Below, in pieces: positions 23,201 to 34,864 of a stretch of DNA of 64,000 bases. Origin of the DNA: Juglans regia (lineage: Eukaryota > Streptophyta > Magnoliopsida > Fagales > Juglandaceae); NCBI RefSeq assembly GCF_001411555.2, contig NC_049911.1:32895044-32959043 (forward strand). The letters run 5' to 3'. The position numbers were made by a program, and so were the translations under genes. Numbering within the stretch: position 1 is the stretch's first letter; the number at the start of each line of letters is the position of its first letter. Under the pieces are notes generated by a model. It was given only the letters and a program-made list of their open reading frames with translations, was not told the origin of the DNA and ran no database searches.

Positions 23201-26040
23201 GGTCCACGTGCTGCATAATATTCTAACTTACGGCTCCACTGGTGCAGCTAGCCCTACATCTGTCTAGCTTTTAATAGGCGTAAATTAGGCAATGTCGTCG
23301 TATACTTTAACCAAGCAAAACTTGGCATTACACTAATCTCATATGTGAGGGTCTTATTATATATCGTTATTTTGATGGACGGTAATATTTGATAAATAAT
23401 TAAATCTATTTTTTTTATCGATTTAAAATTTTTAAAATAAGTGACGATTTCAAACCATACTTTCTAAAGTAATAAGATTAAAAAGAAACTCATCCATTAT
23501 AATTAGTATTTCAATTATAAACAAATTTCATGCAATCATAACGGAGAACTTGAGAGAACAGTACTTGAAACATATGATTCTTTGCTAAGTACTATTGATG
23601 ATAGTAGTACTTACTGGTTCGACGTCGACGACCCCACTAACGTCTGTTAATGATAATATTGCCTTGTCATTAAAGTACGTACTAGTGGAAGATAACCCAA
23701 ATTAACACTTTGTAGCTTTAGTAGTACTGGTACTGCATGCCTCTAATAGTTAAAAGTAGTTTTTAATTTCTTCAAAACAAGTACCACTACTACTTGATCA
23801 CCGGCACATGGCATTTCCTGAAAAGGCTACGTTTTAATTAATTAAAATGCATGCAGCAGCGCCTAGCAAGTATAGTCAAATGCAATGCTGCAAAAGATAA
23901 CCCTTTTGCTTTTCTTTATTCCCTTAGCTTTAAAGTTTAAACCTCAAGGGGGCCGGGGACCCCTTTGGCCTTTTCTTTATCTTCTTCTCTGAGTTTAGTC
24001 TCAATCCGTGTTTCCCTTTTATTTTGCCTACAAACAAGTGATGTCGGCCACACTTGATGACTTCTGGTCTTTTCTTCCTGTGATGCCTTTGACCGCTATT
24101 ATAAATATTGGAAGCCCCAAAATCAGTATCTTAGCAACGAAAACTACTGTTAATTTGTGCTATTTTAATCATGATCACGAAGGAAGGAGTAGTCGGGTGG
24201 AATGCAAACAAGGAATCATGCATGTATGGAGCTAGCGGAAGGGACACATTAAACAGTAGTAGTTATATATCTTTAATTTAACTATTCATGCCTAGTAGAT
24301 GGTAATTATTATATATAATCATTGGTGCACATAGTTGGAAATTATAATAATCAGGCAGTAATGAGGCCCGCACGTGCTGGCTCACTGATCCGCGAAGCAT
24401 GCGGTACGTATGCTTGAATATTGGAGTTGGAATCCCTTTTGAGTGACCTTCCTTTGATAGGACGGGTGTTAATAGCAGCTTGTCCATCTTAGCTAGAGAG
24501 AATATCGTGATCTGCTTATATATATATATATATAGTCTGAAGTAGTACTGGTGCTGATTAATTTGTGCACATGATCGCCGAGGACCGTTAATTCCTTGTA
24601 TATGCAGTATGGCATCTCCGTTAAAATACAAACTATTATTTTATGACTATTCAATCTTTTATATATATATATATATAAGTAATACTATATATTATATTAT
24701 TATCTTATTTTTATTTTATTATGTAAAATGTGACATAATTTTTATCATCATTAAATGATAAAAAAATATTTAATAAATGATCATCGAATGATTATAAATA
24801 TATCACATCTTATATTATAAGATAAAATTAATAAAATAATAGTGTGATATATAAAATTTTCACTATATATATAACATATAAATTAACTTCGTATTCTGTT
24901 GCCAGCTTTGTTGGTCGAAGACTTTCTTGTTATCCCGCACGTCATTTTGTGTTTCTTTTTTGAGGATCTTTTGGCTTTTTCCCAGTTAAAATCAACTTAT
25001 TCTTTCAACGAGAAAAAATAGAAACTTATTCTTTCACTTTAATGTTTAGGATTCTAGGAAGGTGGCAAAAGGTAAAAAAAAACAACAGAATCTTACAAAG
25101 TTTTTGTAGAAAAATGTGATTCAAATTTGTCTGCTCATTTACAGGAAAAGCTTATTTATAGTTAAATAGACCAACAGCAAGTACATAAGAATATATAATT
25201 AGCAAGTACACTCACAAGAAAAAAAAATATTAATTTTTTAATAATAAATCTTACTCTTTTTCAAAACGATTACGCGACGTTTACGCATTTTACGGTTATA
25301 TATAAAATTACTCTAATTACATAAACAATCAAGACTGAATATCAAAATATTCCGACCTAAGAATAATCTATATATAATAAAATAATATTCTAAGATACAT
25401 TGAATCATAAAAATATTTTGAAATATAGTAAAAATATTCTTAGATATACTAACATTCTCTCAAACTCGAGTTGGCAAATACAATCAGGACACGGCTCATT
25501 TTAGCTACAATCGGCATATTTCCGCTTCAATTATCTTTTTTGTATTTTGTATTCTTTTTATTCCTTAGTCTTGTATAATGTATATAACAACAGAGCACTT
25601 TGCATGCGTTAATTTATCAATGCAATTTAATTACAATTTTTTTTTTTCCTTATTTGATGTGCAGAGAATATACCGTCGATGCAATCCTTTTACTTTTATG
25701 GCAGCGCCCCTGTAGTATTTATGCAGAATAAGCCCAAAAAAACCAGTTCACTGCTGACCCAAAGACAAAACCCAACAAGTAGTGATATAGTCTGTCTATT
25801 GATCCAAGTGCATTGTTTAGGGTCAATATGATTGCAAAAGTGAGAAAATGGGTTGGGCTAACAATTGGTTTGATTGCCCAGTGTAAATGAACCTTTTCAA
25901 TCCAAGTAATCAAATGATACCCAAATATCCAGATCATAACCTCATTGACTCTAACAAAACTTTACACATTTAATGTTGAAATAAGAGAACGCGTTCTTTG
26001 AAGAGAAACCGGTCGTCGAATGAAATCATGGTTTTAAAGA
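20282..26040. other. Long gene-free region downstream of the AIL5-like gene, part 1
   Basis: The first few hundred bases are the AIL5 3' UTR and terminator region. No ORF here has motifs or codon structure worth calling. Visible features are TA runs near 21575, 22100 and 24515, an AT-rich palindromic block at about 24655-24860, and decayed MITE family A pieces at about 22850-22960 and 25195-25320. The remainder looks unique and AT-rich. No tRNA or recognised microRNA sequence was seen. Confidence 0.5.
24655..24860. repeat. AT-rich MITE-like inverted repeat
   Basis: The left half holds agtaatactatatatta, then ttatcttatttttattttat. The right half holds cttatattataagataaaat, then aatagtgtgatatat. 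Read as reverse complements the two halves pair imperfectly, as in a small AT-rich MITE. Ends and any target duplication are hidden by the TA-rich flanks. Confidence 0.4.
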
Positions 26041-26044
26041 TAGA

Positions 26045-26325
26045 TAGTTTAGCAAGTAGTTGACTAGAGAGGGTTGGAAATTGGGTACTTGAATGATTTT
26101 TGCCCAACTTCGGACGACTTTTTTGGGTTTGATTTGGCTTATCTTTGAACAACGTCAAAAATACCACAAACCCTTTAAGAACGGTCGGCTAATGATAGTG
26201 TGAAAGAGATATTTCAACAAATGGACGAGTGAATTGGCAATTTGGAGTTTGAATGATTTGTGCCAAACTTGGCATGTTTTTTCTTTTTTGTTTTGTTTGA
26301 GTTGGCTTATCTCTGAACATAATGG
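26045..26325. repeat. Diverged tandem duplication
   Basis: The block at about 26054-26150 (ttggaaattgggtacttgaa, tgatttttgcccaacttcgg, gatttggcttatctttgaac) is repeated about 170 nt later at 26226-26320 (tggcaatttggagtttgaat, gatttgtgccaaacttggca, gagttggcttatctctgaac). The copies have diverged clearly. Neither encodes a recognisable protein. Confidence 0.55.
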
Positions 26326-27523
26326 AAGGAATCATTAGAACAGAGTTAAGAGATTTCATCAGGGAATTGTTAATATTTGCGTGCTCAAGGGGCATTAAGA
26401 CATGCTTCATTCGTGCGCCAAGTATATGGTGCCCTTTGTCCACTTGACGTGGTCAATGCGTTACGGGCTTGTTCATGTTTAAAATAAAGGGCTAGCACAT
26501 TGCTTTTCTTTAATATAATTTCCTCGAAGCGGTCAATGGGCCTACATATTTGACCGCAAATTTTGACGAGTAATGAAAATGGGCTTGACAAACAACAGCA
26601 TTCAAAGTCCTCATGAGCTTTGCATCCTGGAAGACTTGGAAGTGGCGAGAAACCGCATGGCATGACAAAAGTGTCAAAAAGAAAATTACATTAAAAAAAA
26701 AACAAAACAAAACAAAAAACCAAAAAGAAGACCTTTGGGCTTTTTGTTCGTGTAAAGATGCGAAAAAGCAAAAAAGAGTGGATATTCCCACAAAACCAAC
26801 AGACATGATCGGTAGCCAACACTACTTATGGTCTCTTACTTCCTTGAAGTCTGTAGCTGAATCTTTACATCTGAATTTCAGGACAGACAAAGAACTATGA
26901 GTAATGATACACCTAATAGTTTTTATAATAATAGTTTTTATATATTTATGTTTTAAATTGATGGTAAGTATATGGAATGAAGTTATTTTTATAAATGATT
27001 TTATAAAAATATCCCTAATTAAAAGAATTGTGTAAAAAATTACGTAAATGGTTGTCTGTTTATCATTTTTCCAGAAACTATAGTTGCTCTGCAACCCTAG
27101 TTTTAGTACTTATGAATATTATGAGTTAATTGCTTAAATCGTGTGGTACAAATGCATAAAACTGAAAATGATAAAAAGTTCTTAGAACTAGAATCATTGA
27201 ATTCAACCTCTCCTCTTTCCTTTTATTTTACCCACAGAAAATGCTTATTAATTTGGTCTTTAGTTTCTATTTAGGTACCTTTACTACTTTCAACCGCAAC
27301 GATAAAAAGGACAAACTTTGAACTGTACGTACTTCAATTATTTCTTGCTAATGGAAAAGCTTGATTTGAATCAGCAAGCCAGACCAAGTCTTCTTTAACA
27401 AGCTTACAAAACTTCAAAGCTTACACACAAACTTTATTCTTTTTTGGCAAAAAAGCTGGCTTGTATTGCACTCATAAATTGTCCGATTGCTTCATCATCT
27501 TAGCCTGCACACTTTTTGTAAAA

Positions 27524-27700
27524 GAGAAATAATAGTCACAATCGTAAGTATACAAATATCAACAGTCATTTAAAAAATAAATAAATATATAATTTATATG
27601 AAAAAAATAATTTTTTTAATAATAGATTTTATTATTTTTTAAAATTAAAGACTGCACGATATTTAAATACTCTAGAACTATATATAACATTATTCTTTAT
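27524..27700. repeat. MITE family A copy (diverged)
   Basis: The left arm is ataatagtcacaatcgtaag then tatacaaatatcaacagtca. The centre is ataatttttttaataataga. The right arm is gactgcacgatatttaaata then ctctagaactatatataaca. The layout follows the family (number-poor left arm, TTAAT centre, complementary right arm) but mutations are frequent. Confidence 0.45.
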
Positions 27701-28734
27701 AAAAAATACAAATCGATATTTTTCTCAATCCATGCTTTATTTATGCTTCTTTATTTAAATTTTTTCATTCTCAATCCATGCTTTATTTGTACTTCTTTAT
27801 TTAAACACTTCCGTAGCATATAAATATCGGTTTTTAGCCTTATTTAAGCTTTAACTTATCCATCAGAAAGGAGAAGCTTCCTTTTAAAGGAAGTGCTTTT
27901 ACGTCGCCTTTCCTCATTGGCCATTATTGACACGATACCGTAATGAGGGCTGCATTTTTCTTCGTATTTTTTTTAAAAGAATATGTATTATCTTTTTATT
28001 CCTTTTATAACGCCTTTGCCCAATAACCAAAAAATTATACAATCTAACACTTGGATCTTCTATATATATATAAAGAGATTATATAAAAATAAAATAATAA
28101 ATCAACATGATTTTTTAAAATTCGTTACATTTATTTTATAATAAATATATATATATATTATATACCAACTCCAGCGGCAATCAGCAGCAAGTACCAATGT
28201 ATAGGGCAAAGTAACATGGTGCTAGAAATTTGAACAGCTGGTCTGAGACTCTGAAGCATATATATATATATATATTTCCGTAAGTTGGGGGAGGCCCCAG
28301 CGAGTCGAAAGTAGCGGCCATGATGAAATTTTGTAGCTGTGGTACGTTATTGTGTGCGAGAAATTAAAGGGGCTGTATATCTTGTTCTGCATTATTAGCT
28401 AGCATGTTATCTGCGCGCGCGGTCCATTAATATGAAACATGATCTCAGGGAACCAATTACCAACCGCCAACCTACCATATTTATGACTACGTACGTACTC
28501 AAGATGATCGACCTATTCACTCATCATGCGAAGCCAGCTGTTTTCTTTTTTCCTTTTTTTTGGTGCATATTGTTGAAGCCAGCAATTTATAGACGGTTTA
28601 GCTTTGGGTGAGGCTCCGAAACCCAATATATACCTTTTATAAACAAATAAAGACATAACGAGAATACAAATGTCTTTATTAGTGCATTGTCATTAGATTC
28701 TTCAAATGATTATTATCTTTAAAATTTGATAAAT

Positions 28735-29090
28735 TTATATTTAGATTATATTTAGATGTTAAGTTGAGTTTAATTAAATTAATTTTTTTATGAATAATAA
28801 TAAATTGAATAGTAGATATAATTATATATAATCTATCTAAATTGAGTTTAAAATATATTTAGATGTTAAGATGAGTTTAATACATTTTATAATAAATTAA
28901 AAAAATTGTGGATCTTACTTATAAATATATTTTAAGTTGAAAAAAATTATAGATCTCACGTATAAGAAGATTTTGAGTTGAGATGAGTTTGATAATTTAA
29001 AATTTTGATATTTAGATGTTAGATTTAGCTTAAAGTCAGACTGAACTCAGCTGAGTTTGGAAACCAAACGCAGTCTTAGAGTAATTCTAT
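28735..29090. repeat. AT-rich element with repeated TTAGATGTTAAG units
   Basis: ttagatgttaagttgagttt (28752 on) recurs as ttagatgttaagatgagttt near 28859, and the block ends gtttggaaaccaaacgcagt. The motif pairing gtttgga with tccaaac-like ends also marks the family B element at 33905-34115, so the two may be related. It probably represents two nested or tandem MITEs. Confidence 0.45.
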
Positions 29091-29119
29091 ATGCAACGTT
29101 CCCAAACGCAATCTTAGAA

Positions 29120-29285
29120 TAATTCTATATGCAACCTTGAAGTGTGTAAACACAGCATAATCGATTTGAAAAAGCGTGTGGTCTACTATTAAAAAATTAA
29201 TTTTTTCATGTGGATCTCATGTTTTATTCACTTTTTACAAAGCGATTACGCGGCGGTTACACAATTCACGATTGCAAATATATTT
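29120..29285. repeat. MITE family A copy
   Basis: It shares tctactattaaaaaattaat, then catgtggatctcatgtttta, with the intronic copy at 5210-5375. The right arm reads gcgattacgcggcggttaca then caattcacgattgcaaatat, and the left arm ctatatgcaaccttgaagtg then tgtaaacacagcataatcga. It directly abuts the AT-rich element before it. Confidence 0.6.
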
Positions 29286-29490
29286 TATCTTGTATTTAAA
29301 ATCATTGTATTAGATTTAGCACACACTAAAATCTTTAACTTTGAGCTACAATACATTTAACTTTATCTCCAAATTTGAAAATTGTTCACACTCTATAACT
29401 ATTATTTTATTTACTTAAATTATTGTTTCTCAATTTTGGGCCATAATATATTTAAGTTGAGAAACAATAATTTAAGTATCAAATTAAATT

Positions 29491-30180
29491 ATTAATTAAC
29501 ATATAGTTAGTGTAATTGAAAAATATAAAAATTAAATTTAAAATATTATTATTAAAAAAATATTATTATATTATTATTTTGACTAATCCAATGTGGGGGG
29601 TTATGGCCAGGGAGATTTTGAATTTATAAAAAATATGTACTTTTCATCAAATTTTAAAAATAAATTGATGAAACCAATGCTAATGTTCAGCACTGGCATT
29701 GTCTTATGCATCTTTAAAATTTAAAGAAGTGTAGATAAAATGATCTACATTGACTTCTTAAAAAAGTAAAAGTTTGAACTATAAGTTATAGTAATTTTAA
29801 GTATATTTTCAAATTAATTTGAAGATAGTAGTTCATCTTTAAAAGTAATATTTTATTGTAAAAATTATCCAATTGCTTTGTTTTTCAGTTTTCATTTTTC
29901 ACAGTTTTCACTTCCCTCAAACATCATTTCAGTTTCATTTTTGTATTCAGTTTTGAAACATGTGAATAAAGAATTATTATTATTAATTAACATATAGTTA
30001 GTGTAATTACAAAATATGAAAATGTTAAAAATATTTTATTAAAAAAATAATATTATATTATTATTTTGACTAATCCAATGTAAAATTATAGTTAGAGAGG
30101 TTTTGAATTTATGAAAAATATGAAATTTTTTAATCAAATTTTAAATATGAGTTTGATAAAGACAATGTTAATACTCTTAG
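29491..30180. repeat. Direct duplication of about 200 bp
   Basis: attaattaacatatagttag tgtaatt at 29491 recurs at 29982. Both copies continue through attattattttgactaatcc aatgt and a gatttttgaattta-like segment to a matching gataaagacaatgttaa-type end (about 29696 and 30180). About 290 nt separate them. The repeated unit is AT-rich and non-coding. Confidence 0.6.
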
Positions 30181-30961
30181 CAAGGAGATAGATAGAGGCC
30201 GCTTAAATATTAAAAAGATCGACAATGGTACTAGATCCAAAAAATGGATCGAGATAGTAGATCCAATAGTGTATTTTTTTAAAATTATTTTTTTATACAT
30301 ATTTAAATATTTTTTAAAAAATAAAAAAATTAATTTATTAATAATCACTTATTTAATCATTAAATAAAAATAAAAAATACAATCGACCAGAATTGTAGAT
30401 CGGTCCATTTTTTCGATATATCTGGCTTTGCTATATACAGTTGCTTTTCAAAAATCGACGAACCTGATAACGTAGCAAAGCCAAAAACTGATCCATCTGT
30501 AATTAGAGGAATCTGATATATCTTGTAGGGCTGCGTTTTGCGATTCTTTGCCCAAATGTGGCTAAAACGAAGCCTAGTTATGTGATTACTCTAAGTACAG
30601 TACGTACGTACGTACTTGTTGCTTTGTACTGCTCCGACTTTATTTTTCCTTTTTTTGAGAGTTGAGTATCCAACCGATACATATAATTATTTCTAATTTC
30701 ATTTCATCTATTTTTTCTTTTTCTTGGAAAGAATAATGTTTAAAAATTTTTGTAGTTTTTTATTTCATTATTATAATATATATATAATGGGCAAGTGGAG
30801 GTCGACGTACTTTAATTTGGAAGTATGTGCCGGCCATACATACGACAAGTTGGCACGCATTAATTATCGAGTTGCATTTAATTAGTATTCACGTGCATGA
30901 TTGAAACCTTTGGCAAAGTCCTCGATCCATCGGTATGCATTATCTCATGTTTATCTATTGA

Positions 30962-31155
30962 GCATTGCTATTTATAAATTCATACATCATATATTAAAAT
31001 TTTTTATTTTTTAAAATTTTTTTATATTTTATTATTCTTAAAATAATTAAATTATTCTACTCATAATTTATATAATACATATTTAATAAGAAAATAAAAT
31101 TAATAAAATCATAAAAAAATTGATATGTGGTGAATGAAGTTTAGGAGTAGAATTT
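30962..31155. repeat. MITE family C copy (diverged)
   Basis: gctatttataaattcataca at the left and, at the right, atatgtggtgaatgaagttt correspond to the inverted ends of the RPA2 intronic copy. The centre, attattctactcataattta, matches ttcttctactcattatctat there. Considerable decay. Confidence 0.45.
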
Positions 31156-31277
31156 TTCTTATCTATTATATTCAAGATGCTCCAAATTTCCAATATTTTG
31201 ACGTGAAAATGACTCTAGCACAACCACGCATGCACTCAAAAAATCTTTATTTCGCGTTAACTTTTCTCATACCGTCA

Positions 31278-31303
31278 TACGTACGTACGTACGTACGCAT
31301 GCA
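31278..31303. repeat. Short ACGT tandem repeat
   Basis: A run of about six acgt units (tacgtacgtacgtacgtacg). A similar shorter run lies at about 30599-30615. ACGT is the core of many bZIP-factor sites, but a simple repeat is the more economical reading. Confidence 0.6.
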
Positions 31304-31559
31304 TTATATATATTATTTATGGATGAAAAAATTGCGGCCAAAAAGCAGTTCTCACGCAGCAGATCATCATCATCTAGATCGATATTTCTAAATTAAATGT
31401 CATTAATTTTTATATTAATAAGTCATAACTATAATTTTAATTTACGAAATGAAATGAAATATATTTTAATAATAATAATAATAATAATAATATATGCACG
31501 TATGGAAGGCAGCTGGTAGCCAAAAAGTAGGCGTGTGTATATAATATATATATATATAT

Positions 31560-31735
31560 AAATGATATTTGCAGTCGTGAATGTGTAAATACTGTGTAGT
31601 CACTTTAAAAAAATGAATAAATATGAGATCCACGTGAAAATAAATTAATTTTTTAATCGTAGATCTCACTCTTTTTTAAAATGACTATACCATATTTGTA
31701 CATTCTACGACTTTAATGTTACATTACTTTTATAT
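31560..31735. repeat. MITE family A copy
   Basis: The left arm is tttgcagtcgtgaatgtgta then aatactgtgtagtcacttta. The centre is atgagatccacgtgaaaata with aattaattttttaatcgtag. The right arm is tgtacattctacgactttaa. Reading the right arm reversed gives gtcgtagaatgtaca, complementary in position to the left arm gtcgtgaatgtgta. It lies in reverse orientation to the intronic copy. Confidence 0.55.
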
Positions 31736-32547
31736 ATATATATAATTTGTAAAACCCAGTACGACGAGAAAACGATATATATGCTTGATCAGCCACGGCT
31801 ATTAATCCACTCATGTCTAATCTTTCTAGCCCATTTGATAACGCGTCGGCTCCTCAATGGTTATCTTGTAGTTTATAATGATCTCTTTTGGCCTGTTAGG
31901 CATATGTCATTTTCTCCTTCTTCTTTTTTAATTATTTTTATCAATATAAGTCATTTTCTTCGTTTATGATCATAATTATATCTATCGATCCGTCGATAAG
32001 CCATATTTCAATTCAAAATTCTTTTTATGATCCAACACCAAATTAGGCTCCTCCACGTAGCTAGCTTTTAGATGACCAAACTTTGCTGCTAGGTCACATG
32101 TCATCTCAGATGAGCTCTGTGTCACGTAAGCTAGCTCCCACATGAGTTCTTTAATTCTGCTATATATATTTTTTAGTTTTACATTTTATTTTATGTAGAA
32201 TGATTAGCATATATTTTACTTTATGCTGAATGATTAGCATCTTGCCAATTTTAATAATCACAAGGGCCATTTTAGTAATCTAGTTTGCTCGATTTCTCTA
32301 GCCCGTACGTTAATGGTGATTAATTTATTTTTTATACGAATCAGAAGATTGATACAAAGTGAGATCTAAAATACAGGCTAGGAGATTGATCAAAAGTTTG
32401 ACATCCTTTTGGAAACTTTGGATCTGAAATATATATTTAATGGACAGCTCTAAACCATTGATAAATTCAAAGTTGGGAAGCTTCATGAAAATTTACTAAG
32501 CGTCGTAGAAAAGAAAAGAATATGGAAAATTCCAACGAAATGTTTGC

Positions 32548-32735
32548 GATTTCAACTTATCTATTTTATCATTATAATTTTTATAAATTCTCACACAAAA
32601 TATAAAGAATAATTTAATTTTTTTAAATTTTAAAATAATAATAATATTAAAAAATAATATTCTAACAATATTTTATTCAATCTTTAACTTTTATTTCATC
32701 TCAACTTAATCTTATTTACTATTCAAGTGATATCT
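32548..32735. repeat. MITE family B copy, reverse orientation
   Basis: ttatcattataatttttata then aaataatattctaacaatat and catctcaacttaatcttatt are the reverse complement of the family B copies at 2023-2215 and 33905-34115. Non-coding, AT-rich. Confidence 0.6.
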
Positions 32736-33904
32736 CTGGACATGGATTAAAATTAAATATTTAACAATATTATAGGATAATTTATTTGTAGATCTCTCGT
32801 ACTTTTAAATTAGAATGAAAATTCAAATCTAGAAAAAAAGACAGACGCTCGAGCAGAAAATTGGAATATATCCTGTGGTCAGCCGAGGATTAAGATCACA
32901 GCAATAATGGTAATCCTGTGGGCAAGTTTCACTGAATTTGAGAAAAAAACCCATATTACAAAAATCAAAAAATCTACCCAACATCTTACTATTCATACAA
33001 CCTCCACACTCTACATTATTTTTAATTTTTATTATTTTTTTCTTTTATTAAATATTTAAAATAATTTAAAAAGAATAAACTAAAAAAAAAATTTAAAAAA
33101 ATATTAAAAATTTAAAAAATTTAAAAAAGTGTGGAGTGTGGAGTGTGGTGAAGATTGTGTAGCAAAGCTCTACAAAAATAACCGGCCTCGTTTACTGGCA
33201 AAAGTTCGAAGTACGTATAAAGAAGGTAAGCATCCATCGTCACGCAGCAAGGAAAGGGACGAGACGACCTCTATCCTTAGCTGCTTAACACCTCCAAAAC
33301 ATAGCAAGCTCATAAAAGTTACTGGGTTTTCTCTCTCTCTATTTTTTTTTTTCCCTCAAGAAAGAAACAGGACATGTCTGCATAATTCTACCATTTTACT
33401 TCCATATAATTGTCTCTTTGGAAGTAGAGAAAAAAAAGAAAAAAGAAAAAAAGGAAGAAATGACACCAAAAAGAAGGGGGAAAAGATAGAGAAAGATTTA
33501 GCTAAGAATGCAAGAAATGGGAAAAGAAGGTTGAGAACATTATTGAAGGGTCCAATAAGATAAACAGACTTATAAGGTAAGGCAATGGTTGGCATGAGGG
33601 GGGCACTATAATTGAACAAAGAAGAAGCCACCACACTCTTATAAAATCATATGCATAGAGCCACCTTTTTGCCTTTTGACACTCTTATTATTATGGGTCT
33701 TAACTTTTCAGCAAAAATAAATAATTAAATAAAAGACAGATATTGTATACATTATCTCTCAGTACTCATTTTGTGATCTTTGGTATATTGTATAGTATAA
33801 ACCCTTAAAATTACCTGAAAATTATATAACAAAAAGAGTCTCACTTTAGGTGACATTGTCTTTTACTGCTAATTTTGACAATTTTTGTGCCTATATAACA
33901 CTTA

Positions 33905-34115
33905 GGGTTGGTTTGGATTAAAAAATGAGTTAAGATAATTTTAGATAAAAGAAAGAATGTTGAAAAAAATATTATTAGAATATTATTTTTTAGTATTATT
34001 ATTGTTTTAAGATTTAAAAAAGTTAAATTATTTATTATATTTTATATAAAAATTTAAAAAAATTATAATAATCAAACAAGATAAAATATTTTATAAATCT
34101 AAACGGACCTGCATA
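33905..34115. repeat. MITE family B copy, best preserved
   Basis: It starts gggttggtttggattaaaaa and ends tttataaatctaaacggacc, so the ends form an inverted repeat (TTTGGATT against AATCTAAAC) around the AT-rich core. The centre carries attattattgttttaagatt then taaattatttattatatttt. It lies about 300 bp before the leader of the VIL2-like gene. Confidence 0.6.
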
Positions 34116-34554
34116 AAGTACAGCAAGCTTGGGAATCAATTTCAAACCATGTTAATTAGCTATTTTAATTAAAAATTTAAAAGTACAATGTTATTTGTCA
34201 CGTCTTATTTCATTTTTATTTTAAATTAAATTTTTATTGAAATGAATATGAATTAACTAATAGCGTCCTATCAATACAGAGGAATTTGCATGCGAGTCAC
34301 GACTTTTCACGGATAGAGACAGGGAGTGGTTAACCGGTAAGTTTGTAGAGGTAGACTGGGGAGTGGTATTTATGTTTTGGTACCTTTTTTTCATTCCCTC
34401 TCTCTAAAAACGTATTGTATAATAAAAATCTCAATCTGCTCTTCCCAATTTTATCCAAGGAGAACGAGTCCTCCTCGAATCTCTTCCTTCCACTATTGCT
34501 TCGGCCTTCGGGTCCTGAAAACTAAAGAAAAAGCCCACCAACTGGAGAGGAACC

Positions 34555-34556
<2 letters not shown>

Positions 34557-34591
<35 letters not shown>
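34557..34591 (+). repeat. GA dinucleotide run in the VIL2 5' leader
   Basis: About 17 GA units in what should be the first, non-coding exon of the VIL2-like gene. Purine or pyrimidine runs are common in plant leaders. GA runs can bind BPC (GAGA-binding) proteins, but that link is inference here. A likely acceptor at 34791 (ctctttttcag) suggests an intron in the leader after this repeat. Confidence 0.6.
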
Positions 34592-34593
<2 letters not shown>

Positions 34594-34864
34594 TCCGAAG
34601 TCATGGATTCGTTGGTTGTGGTGGGATTTCCAGCGTCCTTTTTTCGGTTTTGTTATTCCATTCCCTTTCAATCTCTTTCTTCCTTTTATGGGTCAAATTT
34701 TCACTCTTTATTTTTTTTAAAAAAAATTGTATATATATCATTTCACCATCTTTTAATGGTGCCTGTGAATGATTTCCAACTCTCTTTTTCAGGTTCAGAT
34801 AAGTGGGATTTTCGGTGGTAATGTTTTGGGCTGAATGGTTTCTTCATTGGCAACGACAATAGCC

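Larger units (their letters stand above)
26326..33904. other. Long gene-free region downstream of the AIL5-like gene, part 2
   Basis: Apart from the repeats annotated separately, I see nothing recognisable here. The 144-aa ORF at 33129-33563 is made of low-complexity Lys/Arg/Phe stretches translated from A- and T-rich runs and is not called. An AAT run lies at about 31465-31492. The region probably includes the distal promoter of the VIL2-like gene at its right end. Confidence 0.45.

Noticed and set aside
26385..26900. Overlapping ORFs of 84-98 aa on both strands
   Set aside because: No motifs, conflicting frames and homopolymer content.
33129..33563. 144-aa ORF rich in Lys, Arg, Ser and Phe
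   Set aside because: It comes from A/G- and T-rich low-complexity DNA with no motif or promoter.
20282..33904. Known plant microRNA precursors
   Set aside because: Scanning by eye for common conserved microRNA sequences found none; a fold-based search was not possible.
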